Positions 44,220 through 53,269 of a DNA stretch of 64,000 nt are shown here, in pieces (the first letter of the stretch is position 1; the number at the start of each line of letters is the position of its first letter). This DNA comes from Kaistia geumhonensis (GTDB taxonomy: Bacteria; Pseudomonadota; Alphaproteobacteria; Rhizobiales; Kaistiaceae): positions 2,542,001 through 2,606,000 of the forward strand of contig NZ_JAUSWJ010000001.1 in the NCBI RefSeq assembly GCF_030815145.1, read 5' to 3'. A program made the position numbers and the translations under genes. The notes below the pieces were generated by a model that was not told the DNA's origin, ran no database searches, and saw only the letters and a list, made by a program, of their open reading frames with translations.

Positions 44220-44281
44220 GGTCCGGCGGATCGGCGGCCGGAAGAGCCACCCGGGCTTTCACCGGGTCCAGGCGGATGAGC

Positions 44282-44295
44282 TTGACCTAAATCAA
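44282..44295. promoter_or_regulatory. FNR/FixK-type box
   Basis: TTGACCTAAATCAA matches the TTGAT-N4-ATCAA consensus at 9 of 10 defined bases. It lies between the divergent SulP and peptide-binding-protein genes, 63 bp upstream of the SulP start, which would place a class II transcription start about 28 nt before that ATG. Oxygen- or redox-responsive activation of the SulP gene is the simplest reading. Confidence 0.65.
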
Positions 44296-44463
44296 TCCCG
44301 CCCGCGACGCAACACGCCTCGCTCGCGCCTGCCCGGTAAAACGTCTCGATGCCATCCCTTTGAGCGAGCGGGGCGCTTGTGCTCCGCCACCAACTTTGTC
44401 AGTCATATGTCATTGGGCAACGGGACGGGAACACCCGGCGCCCAGGCCAACAAGGAGGATTTG

Positions 44464-46074
44464 ATGAACGCGCTGAAGAGATGGCTCGGTGCGGCGCTCG
44501 TGGCTTCGAGCCTCGCGATACCGGGGGCCGCCCTCGCCGACAGCACCGTGACCGGCCCGGGCGGGACGACGAGCGGCACCTACATGGACTACATGAAGAC
44601 GGTCTATGACCGCGCCGGCGCGCCCGAGATCACGTCGCTGCCGCTCACCGAGTTCGACGGCGAGTTCAAGCTCAATCCGATGGGTGCCAAGAGCTGGACC
44701 CAGTCCGCCGACGGCCTGACCTGGACCTTCAAGCTGCAGGACGGCCTCGTCTGGAGCGATGGCGAGCCGCTCACGGCGGAAGACTATGTCTTCGCGCTGC
44801 AGCGCGCCGCCAAGGAAGGCTACGACTTCAACTGGTACTGGTCCTTCGCCGGCGGCATCAAGGGCTGGTCGGACGTCACCGACAAGGGCGCCGACCCCTC
44901 GACGCTCGGCATCAAGGCGCTCGACGCCACGACGCTCGAAGTCACCACCGATGCGCCGAAATCCTATTTCCCCGGCGTCGCCAGCCTCTGGTACCCGGTG
45001 CCGAAGCATGTCGTCGACAAGATCGGCGACGACTACGCGCTCAATGTCGACACGCTCGTTGCTTCCGGCCCCTTCATGGTGAAGAGCTGGGAGAAGTCGA
45101 ACAACACGATGACGCTGGTCAAGAACCCGAAATATAACGGGCCCTGGCAGGCGCAGATCGACACGCTCGTGCTCGACACGCAGATCGGACCGCCGGAAGT
45201 CGGCTTCCCCGCCTTCATGGCCGGTGAAGCGGACTGGACCTCGCTGAATGCCGGCCAGGTGCCGGTCGTTCAGGCGCAGTTCCCCGATGCGATCCGCAAG
45301 AATGCGGTGTTCGCGCTCTACTATCTCGCCTTCGACCTCAACAAGCCGCCTTTCGACAACGTCCATGTCCGCAAGGCCTTCCAGGCCGCGGTCAATCGCG
45401 AGCAGCTCACCTCGACGGTCCTGAAGGACACCGCCGTTCCGGCCAACTCGATCCTGGCACCGAGCTATCCCGGCTACCAGCAGTCGATCGCCGACCAGGC
45501 GAAGTTCGATGCGGATCTCGCCAAGAAGGAAATGGCCGAGGCCGGTTATCCGGACGGCAAGGGCTTCCCGCCGATCGAGATCTGGTATCGCGAGCAGGGC
45601 GGCTACAACGCGGCGATCGCCGCGCCGATGCTCCAGTATCTGCAGGCGCAGTTCAAGGACATCCTCGGCGTCGACATGCAGATCAAGTCGATGCCGACCA
45701 AGGACTGGACGGCGGCGCTCAAGGCCCGTTCGAACGGCCTGTTCCTGGCGCCCTACGAGTATGACTATCTCGACCCGTCGAACTTCTACGACCTGTTCAA
45801 GTCCGGCGGCCGCCATCACTACGAGTTCGCCGACTATGACGCGCTGGTGAATGCCGGCGACGCCGGCGCCGACTGGGACAAGCGCCTGCAGGACTATGCC
45901 AAGGCCGAGCAGATCCTGATCGACAACGCGGCCCTCGTGCCGCTCGTCCATCCGGTGACCATCGCCGCCGTCAGCGACAAGCTGAAGGGCGAGGGCGTGA
46001 CCCCCAATTCCAAGGGCTTCACGCCGCTCGACCGCCTGTCCGGCTATCTCTACACGCACGTCACCAAGGAGTGA
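44464..46074 (+). CDS. Oligopeptide-type ABC transporter substrate-binding protein (OppA/DppA family)
   Basis: This 536-aa periplasmic protein has a signal peptide (LKRWLGAALVASSLAIPGAALA) and family 5 binding-protein motifs: SADGLTWTFKLQDGLVWSDGEPLTAEDYVFAL, SGPFMVKSWEKSNNTMTLVKNPKY, PPFDNVHVRKAFQAAVNRE. AAGGAGGA lies just before the ATG. It heads a complete importer operon. Ligands of this family include peptides, nickel and some sugars; the adjacent PLP enzyme favours an amino-acid or peptide ligand. A strong hairpin follows the stop. Confidence 0.93.
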   Translation: MNALKRWLGAALVASSLAIPGAALADSTVTGPGGTTSGTYMDYMKTVYDRAGAPEITSLPLTEFDGEFKLNPMGAKSWTQSADGLTWTFKLQDGLVWSDGEPLTAEDYVFALQRAAKEGYDFNWYWSFAGGIKGWSDVTDKGADPSTLGIKALDATTLEVTTDAPKSYFPGVASLWYPVPKHVVDKIGDDYALNVDTLVASGPFMVKSWEKSNNTMTLVKNPKYNGPWQAQIDTLVLDTQIGPPEVGFPAFMAGEADWTSLNAGQVPVVQAQFPDAIRKNAVFALYYLAFDLNKPPFDNVHVRKAFQAAVNREQLTSTVLKDTAVPANSILAPSYPGYQQSIADQAKFDADLAKKEMAEAGYPDGKGFPPIEIWYREQGGYNAAIAAPMLQYLQAQFKDILGVDMQIKSMPTKDWTAALKARSNGLFLAPYEYDYLDPSNFYDLFKSGGRHHYEFADYDALVNAGDAGADWDKRLQDYAKAEQILIDNAALVPLVHPVTIAAVSDKLKGEGVTPNSKGFTPLDRLSGYLYTHVTKE

Positions 46075-46080
46075 CCGTCC

Positions 46081-46110
46081 GGGCGGGCGCTCCCCCAAGC
46101 GCGCCCGCCC
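46081..46110 (+). terminator. Hairpin after the peptide-binding-protein gene
   Basis: This is a perfect 10-bp stem, GGGCGGGCGC / GCGCCCGCCC, with a 10-nt loop, 7 nt after the binding-protein stop and 33 nt before the ATPase start. There is no clear T-run. It probably sets a higher level of binding protein than of the other subunits. Confidence 0.55.
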
Positions 46111-46142
46111 GCCTCCACCATACCGGTCAGAGAAGGCAGCCG

Positions 46143-47123
46143 ATGGCGCTTGTCGAAATCGAGGATCTCGCGGTCAGCTTCCGCCAGCATGAGGGCCTGG
46201 TCCAGGCGGTGCGCGGCGTCAGCTTCCATCTCGAACGCGGCGAAAGCCTCGGCATCGTCGGCGAATCCGGCTCGGGAAAATCCGTCACCTGCCAGGCGCT
46301 GATGCGCCTCCTGCGCGAGCCGCCGGCGCGCATCACGGCGAAGCGCATGGCGCTCGGCGGCACCGATATGCTCAGCGCCGACAAGCGCAGCATCGCCTCG
46401 ATCCGCGGCCGCGTCGCGGCGATGGTCTTCCAGGACCCGATGACCTCGCTCGATCCCGTCTTCACCATCGGCCACCAGATCGTCGAGACGATCCGCGCCC
46501 ATCGCTCGGTCACCAAGGGCGAGGCGCTGCGCCGCGCGGTCGAACTGCTGAAGCGCGTCGAGATCAAGAATGCCGAGGCGGTCGTCCGCTTCTATCCCCA
46601 CCAGCTCTCGGGCGGCATGCTTCAGCGCGTGATGATCGCGATGGCGCTGTCCTGCGAGCCGGCGGTGCTCATCGCCGACGAGCCGACCACCGCGCTCGAT
46701 GTCACTATCCAGGCGCAGATCCTGCAGCTCATCAAGGATATCCAGGCCGAGACCGGCATGGGCCTCGTCATGATCACGCATGACCTCGGCGTCATTGCCG
46801 AGACGGTCGATCGCGTCGTCGTCATGTATGGCGGCCGTGTCATGGAGACCGGACCGGTCGAGGACATCTTCGCGAACGCGCTGCATCCCTATACGCGCGC
46901 GCTGCTCGGCAGCATTCCGGGGCAGACGCCGGGCAAGCAGCGCCTCACCGAGATTCCCGGCGCCTCGCCCAATCCCATCGCGCCGCCGCCGGGCTGTCCC
47001 TTCCATCCGCGCTGCCCGCTCGCGGTCGAAGCATGCCGCCAGACGGTGCCGCCGCTCGAAGCTTATGCCGGCGGCCGGACTGCGGCCTGCATCCGCATCG
47101 AGGCCGGGAGGATGGCGGCATGA
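46143..47123 (+). CDS. Oligopeptide ABC transporter ATP-binding protein (OppD/DppD type)
   Basis: This 326-aa ATPase has Walker [10 protein letters not shown], signature LSGGMLQRV, Walker [13 protein letters not shown] and H-loop MITHDLGV. The C-terminal oligopeptide-transporter extension contains [18 protein letters not shown], the Cys-rich part that binds an iron-sulfur cluster in some Dpp/Opp ATPases. ATG 46143 follows AGAAGG. Its stop overlaps the OppF-type start (ATGA). Confidence 0.95.
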   Translation: MALVEIEDLAVSFRQHEGLVQAVRGVSFHLERGESLGIVGESGSGKSVTCQALMRLLREPPARITAKRMALGGTDMLSADKRSIASIRGRVAAMVFQDPMTSLDPVFTIGHQIVETIRAHRSVTKGEALRRAVELLKRVEIKNAEAVVRFYPHQLSGGMLQRVMIAMALSCEPAVLIADEPTTALDVTIQAQILQLIKDIQAETGMGLVMITHDLGVIAETVDRVVVMYGGRVMETGPVEDIFANALHPYTRALLGSIPGQTPGKQRLTEIPGASPNPIAPPPGCPFHPRCPLAVEACRQTVPPLEAYAGGRTAACIRIEAGRMAA

Positions 47124-48061
47124 GCGCGAAGGACGGCGCGCCCGCGCTCGAACTGAAGGGCATCACCAAGCGCTACGACGCGCAGACGGTCGTCGACCGG
47201 GTCGATCTCCGCGTGCGCCCGAATGCGACCGTCGCGCTGGTCGGCGAGTCCGGCTCCGGCAAGACGACGACCGGTCTGATGGCGCTCAGGCTCATCGAGC
47301 CGTCCGACGGACGGATCATCCTCGGCGGCGAGGATGTCACCACACTGTCGCAGAAGGACCTTCGGCCGTTCCGCCGCCGCATGCAGGTCGTCTTCCAGGA
47401 CAGCTACGCCTCGCTTGATCCGATGATGACGCTGGGCGAGATCATCGCAGAGCCGCTCGCCATTCACGGCATCGGCACGCGTGCCGAGCGGGGCGAGCGG
47501 GCGCGCGACTGGCTGGCGCGGGTCGGTCTCGACGGCAGCTATGCGACACGCTACCCGCACGAGCTCTCCGGCGGCCAGCGGCAGCGTGTGTCCGTGGCGC
47601 GGGCGCTGATCCTCGGTCCGTCAGTGCTCGTCGCCGACGAGCCGACCTCGGCGCTCGACGTCTCGGTCAAGGCGCAGATCGTCAACCTCCTTCAGGATCT
47701 CCAGGCCGATATGGGCCTCTCGATGCTGTTCATCAGCCACGATCTCTCCGTCGTGCGCTCGCTGGCCGACGAGGTCGTGGTGATGCTGCGCGGGCGGGTC
47801 GTCGAGCGCGGTCCGACCGAGCGCATCTTCACCCATGCCCATCATCCCTATACGCGGTCCCTGCTCGATGCCGTGCCGGTGATCGATCCCAAGGCGCGGC
47901 GGCGGCGCAGCTTCCTCTCGTCGGCGGAGATCAGCGCGGCGACGCCGCGTCTCAGGCCTTCCGACATCGAGCCGCAGCCGCTGCTCGACACCGCCGATCC
48001 GCAGCTCGTCGCGCTGGTCGGCAGTCATTTCGTCGAAGCGATCGTGAGCGAGCGAGGCTGA
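47120..48061 (+). CDS. Oligopeptide ABC transporter ATP-binding protein (OppF/DppF type)
   Basis: This 313-aa partner ATPase has Walker A GESGSGKTT, signature LSGGQRQRV, Walker B VLVADEPTSALDVSVKAQ and H-loop FISHDLSVV. GGGAGG lies 8 nt before the ATG inside the preceding gene. The usual C-terminal CPF/CP motif of OppF proteins is not evident, and the tail is short (QLVALVGSHFVEAIVSERG). It forms the ATPase heterodimer with the OppD-type protein. Confidence 0.94.
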   Translation: MSAKDGAPALELKGITKRYDAQTVVDRVDLRVRPNATVALVGESGSGKTTTGLMALRLIEPSDGRIILGGEDVTTLSQKDLRPFRRRMQVVFQDSYASLDPMMTLGEIIAEPLAIHGIGTRAERGERARDWLARVGLDGSYATRYPHELSGGQRQRVSVARALILGPSVLVADEPTSALDVSVKAQIVNLLQDLQADMGLSMLFISHDLSVVRSLADEVVVMLRGRVVERGPTERIFTHAHHPYTRSLLDAVPVIDPKARRRRSFLSSAEISAATPRLRPSDIEPQPLLDTADPQLVALVGSHFVEAIVSERG

Positions 48062-48064
48062 TCC

Positions 48065-48997
48065 ATGCTCTCCTTCATCATCCGCCGCACGCTCTCGATG
48101 CTCGCCACCTTCATCGTGGTGTCGATCGTCATCTTCCTGATGATGCACTCGATCCCCGGCGGGCCCTTCGACGGCTACGACATGCCGCTGCCCGACAATA
48201 TCAAGGCACGGCTGATGGCCGATCTCGGCCTCGACAAGCCGCTGTGGGAACAGTACCTGCGCTACATGTGGGGCGTGTTCCGGCTCGATTTCGGCGTGCC
48301 CTATCAGAGCCCCGGCGAGACGGTGATGGGCCTCATTGCCCATGCCTGGGTGCCGAGCCTCGTGCTCGGCGGGCTCGGGGTGCTGATCGGCGCGCCGCTC
48401 GGCATCCTGCTCGGCATGGCCGCCGCGCTGAAGCGCAACAGCTGGATCGACTATGTCGCCTCGACCATCGCGACGCTCGGCCTCACCATTCCGGTCTTCG
48501 TGATCTCCACCCTGCTGATCCTCGTCTTCGCCGTCTGGCTGAAATGGACGCCGGCGAGCGGCTGGGGCGAGCCGAAGCGCTGGATCCTGCCGATCGCCGC
48601 CTATGCCGCCGTGCCGATGGCGACCTATGCGCGCTATGCCCGCTCGGCCATGCTCGACACGCTCAACAAGCCGTTCGTGACGGTCCTGCGGGCCAAGGGC
48701 CTCAGCGAGCGGCGGATCGTCTTCCAGCATGTGCTGCGCAACTCGGCGATCCCGATGATCACCATCTTCCTGCCGATGTTCGTCGGCATCGCCACCGGCT
48801 CGATCTTCGTCGAGAAGATCTTCCGCGTGCCGGGGCTCGGCGCCTATTTCGTCTCGTCGATCGAGAAGCGCGACTACCCGCTCGAGATGGCGCTGATGCT
48901 CCTGATCAGCGCGTTGTTCTGCATCTCCTACCTGGTCTCGGACATTCTCTACGCGCTGCTCAACCCGCGCATCCGCCTCGGAGGGAAGGACCAGTGA
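48065..48997 (+). CDS. Oligopeptide ABC transporter permease (OppB/DppB type)
   Basis: This 310-aa inner-membrane permease has six membrane segments. The N-terminus LSFIIRRTLSMLATFIVVSIVIFLMMHSIPGGPFD is characteristic of OppB/DppB, and the EAA loop contains VTVLRAKGLSERRIVFQHVLRNS. It begins 3 nt after the OppF-type gene and overlaps the next permease by 4 nt (GTGA). Confidence 0.95.
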   Translation: MLSFIIRRTLSMLATFIVVSIVIFLMMHSIPGGPFDGYDMPLPDNIKARLMADLGLDKPLWEQYLRYMWGVFRLDFGVPYQSPGETVMGLIAHAWVPSLVLGGLGVLIGAPLGILLGMAAALKRNSWIDYVASTIATLGLTIPVFVISTLLILVFAVWLKWTPASGWGEPKRWILPIAAYAAVPMATYARYARSAMLDTLNKPFVTVLRAKGLSERRIVFQHVLRNSAIPMITIFLPMFVGIATGSIFVEKIFRVPGLGAYFVSSIEKRDYPLEMALMLLISALFCISYLVSDILYALLNPRIRLGGKDQ

Positions 48998-49896
48998 CCG
49001 ATCTCGCCACGGCCCCTCCCGCCATCGCAAGGCCCGACGCCGCGCGGCGGCGCAGCCCGCTCTATCTCGCCTGGCGCCGCTTCGCCGCCAACCGGGCCGC
49101 GCTCGGCGCCGGTATCGTCCTCGCCGTCATCATCCTGATGGCGATCTTCGCTCCGCTCGTCAGCAAGACCGGCCCCAACGACCAGGCCTTCCTCACGACC
49201 TCGCTCGCCTTCCCATCGGCAGAGCACTGGTTCGGCGTCGACGATCTGGGCCGCGATTTCTTCACCCGCATCGTCTATGGCGCGCGCGTCTCGCTCGGCA
49301 TCGGCCTCTCGGCGGCGCTGTTCAGCCTCCTGCTCGGCATGCCGCTCGGCGCGCTCGCCGGCTATCTCGGCGGCCGGTTCGACTGGTTGATCATGCGCAT
49401 CATCGAGCTGTTCTCGGTGGTGCCGCCGCTGCTCGCCGCGCTGCTGCTCGCGACGCTGACGCGCGGCGGCGTCTGGGCGATCGTGCTGATCTCGGGCCTG
49501 TTCGGCTGGGTCAATGTCTGCCTTCTGGTGCGGGCGCAGGTGAAGTCCTTCCGAGAGAAGGAGTTCATCATGGCGGCGCGCGCGCTCGGCGCCTCGCCTT
49601 GGCACATCGTCTGGCGCCACCTCCTGCCGAACTCCGTGTCGCCGGTCATCGTCGGCTTCGTGCTCGCCATCCCGCTCGCCATGATGCTGGAAGCGTCGCT
49701 GTCCTTCCTCGGCATCGGCGTGCAGCCGCCGACGCCGAGCTGGGGCCAGATGATCAATGTCGGCATGAATTTCATGTATTTCTACTGGCACATGGCCGTC
49801 TTCCCCACCGCCGCGCTCGCGCTCACCATCCTCTCCGCCTCCCTCCTCGGAGACGGGCTGCGCGATGCCCTCGATCCGACCCTGAAAGGGCGCTGA
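48994..49896 (+). CDS. Oligopeptide ABC transporter permease (OppC/DppC type)
   Basis: This 300-aa permease has the OppC-type N-terminal segment SPLYLAWRRFAANRAALGAG, then HWFGVDDLGRDFFTRIVYGARVSL and EAA loop FIMAARALGASPWHIVWRHLLPNS. GTG 48994 is chosen from the overlap with the previous stop. It completes the importer. The next gene starts 1 nt after its stop. Confidence 0.95.
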   Translation: MTDLATAPPAIARPDAARRRSPLYLAWRRFAANRAALGAGIVLAVIILMAIFAPLVSKTGPNDQAFLTTSLAFPSAEHWFGVDDLGRDFFTRIVYGARVSLGIGLSAALFSLLLGMPLGALAGYLGGRFDWLIMRIIELFSVVPPLLAALLLATLTRGGVWAIVLISGLFGWVNVCLLVRAQVKSFREKEFIMAARALGASPWHIVWRHLLPNSVSPVIVGFVLAIPLAMMLEASLSFLGIGVQPPTPSWGQMINVGMNFMYFYWHMAVFPTAALALTILSASLLGDGLRDALDPTLKGR

Positions 49897-49897
49897 C

Positions 49898-51106
49898 GTG
49901 ACCTCCAATCTCGCCGAGCAATTCCTGCTCGATCCGGACGTCGTCTTTCTCAATCACGGCTCGTTCGGAGCCTGCCCGAAGCCGGTCTTCGAGGATTACC
50001 AGCGCTGGCAGCTGAAGCTGGAGCGCCAGCCGGTGGCGTTCCTCGATTCACGGCGCGGCCTCGAGGCCAATCTCCGCGCCGCGCGGCTCGCACTCGCCGC
50101 CGAGCTCGGCAGCGCGCCGGAGAACATCGCGCAGGTCACCAACGCGACGACCGGGCTCAACATCGCGCTGCAGTCGCTGCCGCTCGCCGAGGGCGACGAG
50201 ATCCTGACGACCGATCACGAATACAGCGCGCTGGAGAAGACGCTCGTCTTCGTCGCGCGGCGGACCGGCGCGCGGATCGTCGTCGTCAAGGTGCCGATGC
50301 CCTTCGTCTCGGCCGAAGCCTTTCACGAGGCGGTCCTCGCCGGCATCACGCCGCGCACGCGCGTGCTCTTCCTCAGCCACATCACCTCGCCGACCGCGCT
50401 GCTCTTCCCGATCGAGCGGCTGATCGCCGAGGCGCGGGCGCGGGGCATCTTCAGCGTCATCGACGGCGCCCATACGCCGGGCCATATCCCGCTTTCGCTC
50501 GATGCCCTCGGCGCCGACGTCTATTCCGGCAACTGCCACAAATGGATGATGTCGCCGAAGGGCTCCGCCTTCCTGCATGTGCGGCCGGACCTGCAGACGA
50601 TGATCGACCCGTTGGTGGTCAGCCATGGCTGGACGGCGGACAACAAGGAGCCGGGCGTGCGCGGCCCGCTCGGAAACTCCGCCTTCATCGACGAGATCGA
50701 GATGCAGGGGACGCGCGATCCCTCACCGTGGCTCGCCGTGCCGTCGGCGATCGCCTTCCGCCATGCGCATGACTGGTGGCGCGTCGCCGCGGAATGCCGG
50801 AACCTCGCGCAGGAGACGGCCGAGCGGGTCCGCGGCCAGTTCGGCCTGGATGCGCTCTCGAGCCCGGAATTCTCGGCCCCGCAGATGGTGGCGATCCCGA
50901 TCCCGCCCTGCGATCCGCTCGCCATCCACGACGCGCTCCTCGCCGATTACGGCATCGAGATTCCCGTCTTCGCGTGGCAGGATCGCCATATCGCGCGGCT
51001 GTCCTGTCAGGGCTATAACACACGCGGCCAGATGGACGTGCTGGTGGAGGCGCTGGCCGAGCTGTTCGGCCTCAGGCAGCGGCACAGGAAGCTCAACACG
51101 GCGTGA
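49898..51106 (+). CDS. Class V aminotransferase-fold PLP enzyme (isopenicillin N epimerase-like)
   Basis: This 402-aa PLP-dependent enzyme has the N-terminal substrate-binding start VVFLNHGSFGACPKPV, the cofactor Asp189 in SVIDGAH, and Schiff-base Lys215 in SGNCHKWMMSPKG. These features place it in the group annotated isopenicillin N epimerase, which in most bacteria act as lyases, epimerases or cysteine-desulfurase-like enzymes on amino acids. GTG 49898 starts 1 nt after the permease stop, and its own stop overlaps the GntR gene (GTGA). It likely processes the amino acid or peptide brought in by the importer. Real antibiotic synthesis is unlikely. Confidence 0.9.
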   Translation: MTSNLAEQFLLDPDVVFLNHGSFGACPKPVFEDYQRWQLKLERQPVAFLDSRRGLEANLRAARLALAAELGSAPENIAQVTNATTGLNIALQSLPLAEGDEILTTDHEYSALEKTLVFVARRTGARIVVVKVPMPFVSAEAFHEAVLAGITPRTRVLFLSHITSPTALLFPIERLIAEARARGIFSVIDGAHTPGHIPLSLDALGADVYSGNCHKWMMSPKGSAFLHVRPDLQTMIDPLVVSHGWTADNKEPGVRGPLGNSAFIDEIEMQGTRDPSPWLAVPSAIAFRHAHDWWRVAAECRNLAQETAERVRGQFGLDALSSPEFSAPQMVAIPIPPCDPLAIHDALLADYGIEIPVFAWQDRHIARLSCQGYNTRGQMDVLVEALAELFGLRQRHRKLNTA

Positions 51107-51864
51107 CCCCGATCGACGATCTCCTTCTCGGCCCGGCCCCGCGCGATGCGGTCGACTATCTCGAGCGCATCGACACCACCACGCGCGGCGCCGCGGTGCT
51201 CGACGCGCTCGCCGAGATGATCGACCGCGCCGGCCTTGGCGTCGGCGACCGCATTCCGCCGGAGATCTCGCTCGCCGAACGTCTCGGCGTCGGCCGGACG
51301 ACGATCCGCGAGGCGCTGAACCGCTGGGAAGGGCTCGGCATCATTCGCCGCCGCCGCGGCGCGGGCACGTTCCTCGTTGCGCGGCCGCCCTCCTCGAAGG
51401 GCCTCGTGCCGACCATGATCCGCCTCGAGGGCGAGGCGCTGCTGCGCCTCATCGAGGTGCGCCGCTCGCTGGAAAGTACTGTCGTCGGCAAGGCGACGGC
51501 GAATGCCCGGCCGGCGCAGCGGCGCGAGATCTCGCGGCTTTGCGATATCCTCCTCGTCGAGGTGAACGGCGGCCGCCCCTGGCGCAAGGCCGACGCGGCC
51601 TTCCACGCCGCCATCTACGAGGCGTCGGGCAACCCGATGTTCGGCCAGATCCTGCTCCGGCTCGACCACGCGCTGGAGCGATCGGCCGAATCACCGTTCG
51701 GCCGCGACGGCTTCGGCATCGCCTCCTTCCCGCCCCACCGGACGCTCGCCGACGCGATCCTCGCCGCCGACGTCGCGGCCGCGGTCGCCGCGATCAACCA
51801 CATCCTCGACGTGGTCGAAGGCGAGATCCGCGCCATCATCGCGCTCGACCCCGCCGCCGCCTGA
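51103..51864 (+). CDS. GntR family (FadR/FCD) transcriptional regulator
   Basis: This 253-aa regulator has a winged HTH (GVGDRIPPEISLAERLGVGRTTIREALNRWEGLG, about residues 46-80) followed by RRRRGAGTFLV, and a C-terminal all-helical FCD domain with metal-ligand-like DAAFHAAIYEASGNP and HRTLADAI ... INHIL. The N-terminal 40 residues before the HTH are longer than usual; the GTG at 51103 is set by overlap with the PLP gene stop. It is the last gene of the importer operon and the probable local repressor. The next operon begins 293 bp later. Confidence 0.9.
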   Translation: MTPIDDLLLGPAPRDAVDYLERIDTTTRGAAVLDALAEMIDRAGLGVGDRIPPEISLAERLGVGRTTIREALNRWEGLGIIRRRRGAGTFLVARPPSSKGLVPTMIRLEGEALLRLIEVRRSLESTVVGKATANARPAQRREISRLCDILLVEVNGGRPWRKADAAFHAAIYEASGNPMFGQILLRLDHALERSAESPFGRDGFGIASFPPHRTLADAILAADVAAAVAAINHILDVVEGEIRAIIALDPAAA

Positions 51865-52056
51865 CGACCAGGCCGCGCCGCGGCGACACCACCCCTTCAC
51901 GAAGCACGGCGCCGCCACCGCGACGCGCCGATCCGGCCGCCGCGCGCCCTCGCGCGCGAGCGTTCCGGCATCACATCGCCAGCACTTCCTCCGACTTCGA
52001 CAATGCTTTTGACCGACACCCGAACATTTGTACGGGAACCATCGCGGAGACGCGCG

Positions 52057-52085
52057 TTGACAGGCCACACAGAACGCGCAATTAT
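52057..52085 (+). promoter_or_regulatory. Sigma-70-type promoter of the ribose-type importer
   Basis: TTGACA at 52057-52062 and AATTAT at 52080-52085 are separated by 17 bp, a good housekeeping promoter match (6/6 and 4/6). The 5' leader to the ATG at 52158 is about 65 nt and contains the short palindromes GCTCGTCGAGC and GCGCTCAAGCGC, possible regulator sites. The rest of the 293-bp gap from 51865 shows no gene. Confidence 0.65.
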
Positions 52086-52157
52086 TCGCTCGTCGAGCAA
52101 TTGATTGAGACAAGAAGCGCTCAAGCGCCGCCCGTTCGAGAACCCTGGAGGACGTCC

Positions 52158-53204
52158 ATGAAACTGATAATGGGACTGGCAGCCGCCGCGCTGCTGGCTT
52201 CGGCCACGTTCGTCGTCGGCGAGGCCCATGCCCAGGCGCTGGCCGGCAAGAAGGTCGGCATCGCCGCGCGCGAGATCACCAACGACTACAATCGCGACAT
52301 CATCGCCGGGGCTACCTCGGTGCTGAAGGACAACGGCGCCGAGGTCGTGGTGACCGATGGCGGCACCGATCCGCGCAAGCACAACGAGAATATCGAGAGC
52401 CTGATCAATTCCGGCGTCGCCGGCATCATCGTGCAGCTCGGCGATCCGCAGCAGCTGGCGCCCGTCGTCGCCAAGGCCAACGCGGCCGGCATTCCGGTCA
52501 TCACGACCTCGATCGGCTCCAAGACCGAGGGCGCGATCGCCGATGTCGGCGGCGACGAGGCGCTGATGGCCGCCATGCTCGCCCGCTCGCTGCTCTCCAG
52601 CATCGACTACAAGGGCACGGTGATCGGCTTCTGGGTGCCGGGTGCGCCGCTGCTCGAGACGCGCAAGCGCGTGTTCGAGGCGGTCCTCGCCGACTATCCC
52701 AACGTCAAGGTGCAGTGGGTCCCGACCGAGCACAGCGCCGCCAAGGTGCAGACGCAGATGGAAGACCTTCTCACCGCCAATCCCGAGAAGGGCAGCATCG
52801 CCGGCGTCTGGGGCGCCTATGACCTGCTCGTCTCCGGCGCCACCGAGGCGGTGCGTCGTTCGGGCCGCGACGAGATCAAGATCGCGTCGATCGACGGCGA
52901 CAAGATCGGCTTCCAGATGCTGCTCGACGAAGGCAGCCCCTTCGTCGCCACCATCGTCCAGGACGTTCCGGCCATCGGCAAGCTCGCGGCCGAGAACATC
53001 ACCGCCGCGATCGGCGGCAAGAAGGACTTCCCGAGCGCAATCTTCACCGAGGTCTATGTCGCCACGCACAACAACGGCGTCGCGGCGACCGAGAAGCGCT
53101 GGGGCGAAGGCTTCTGGGAGGACAGCGGCATCGCCAAGGCGGATGTCGAGCAGCGCTGGCCGCAGGACGCGCCGCTCGTGGTTGTCCGTCCCGTGCTTCC
53201 CTAA
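52158..53204 (+). CDS. Sugar ABC transporter substrate-binding protein (RbsB type)
   Basis: This 348-aa periplasmic binding protein has a signal peptide (MKLIMGLAAAALLASATFVVGEAHAQA). The Peripla_BP_4 fold follows, with KKVGIAAREITNDYNRDIIAGA, DPRKHNENIESLINSGVAGIIVQLGDPQ and VPGAPLLETRKRVFEAVLADYP. GGAGG precedes the ATG. It belongs to the type that serves RbsA/RbsC importers, encoded directly downstream. The ligand is unknown; the amidohydrolase and SorC regulator of the operon suggest a cyclic, lactone-like or amide-containing carbohydrate. Confidence 0.92.
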   Translation: MKLIMGLAAAALLASATFVVGEAHAQALAGKKVGIAAREITNDYNRDIIAGATSVLKDNGAEVVVTDGGTDPRKHNENIESLINSGVAGIIVQLGDPQQLAPVVAKANAAGIPVITTSIGSKTEGAIADVGGDEALMAAMLARSLLSSIDYKGTVIGFWVPGAPLLETRKRVFEAVLADYPNVKVQWVPTEHSAAKVQTQMEDLLTANPEKGSIAGVWGAYDLLVSGATEAVRRSGRDEIKIASIDGDKIGFQMLLDEGSPFVATIVQDVPAIGKLAAENITAAIGGKKDFPSAIFTEVYVATHNNGVAATEKRWGEGFWEDSGIAKADVEQRWPQDAPLVVVRPVLP

Positions 53205-53219
53205 GCCAATATCGACGAT

Positions 53220-53251
53220 GCAGGGGCGCGCGACCGCGCCCCTGCCCTTTT
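53220..53251 (+). terminator. Intrinsic-terminator-like hairpin after the binding-protein gene
   Basis: GCAGGGGCGCG (53220-53230) pairs perfectly with CGCGCCCCTGC (53235-53245) around a 4-nt loop, followed by CCTTTT. It lies between the binding protein and the fused ATPase-permease gene and should reduce read-through. Confidence 0.7.
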
Positions 53252-53269
53252 CCAGCCAGGAATTGCCGC

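Noticed and set aside
49898-51106. Beta-lactam biosynthesis gene (isopenicillin N epimerase)
   Set aside because: The fold is widespread, no ACV synthetase or IPNS is nearby, and the gene is part of a peptide importer operon.
50625-52157. Upstream part of an 859-codon frame ending in the ribose-type binding protein
   Set aside because: The real protein starts at 52158 with a signal peptide and ribosome binding site. The 500 extra codons shadow the PLP and GntR genes.
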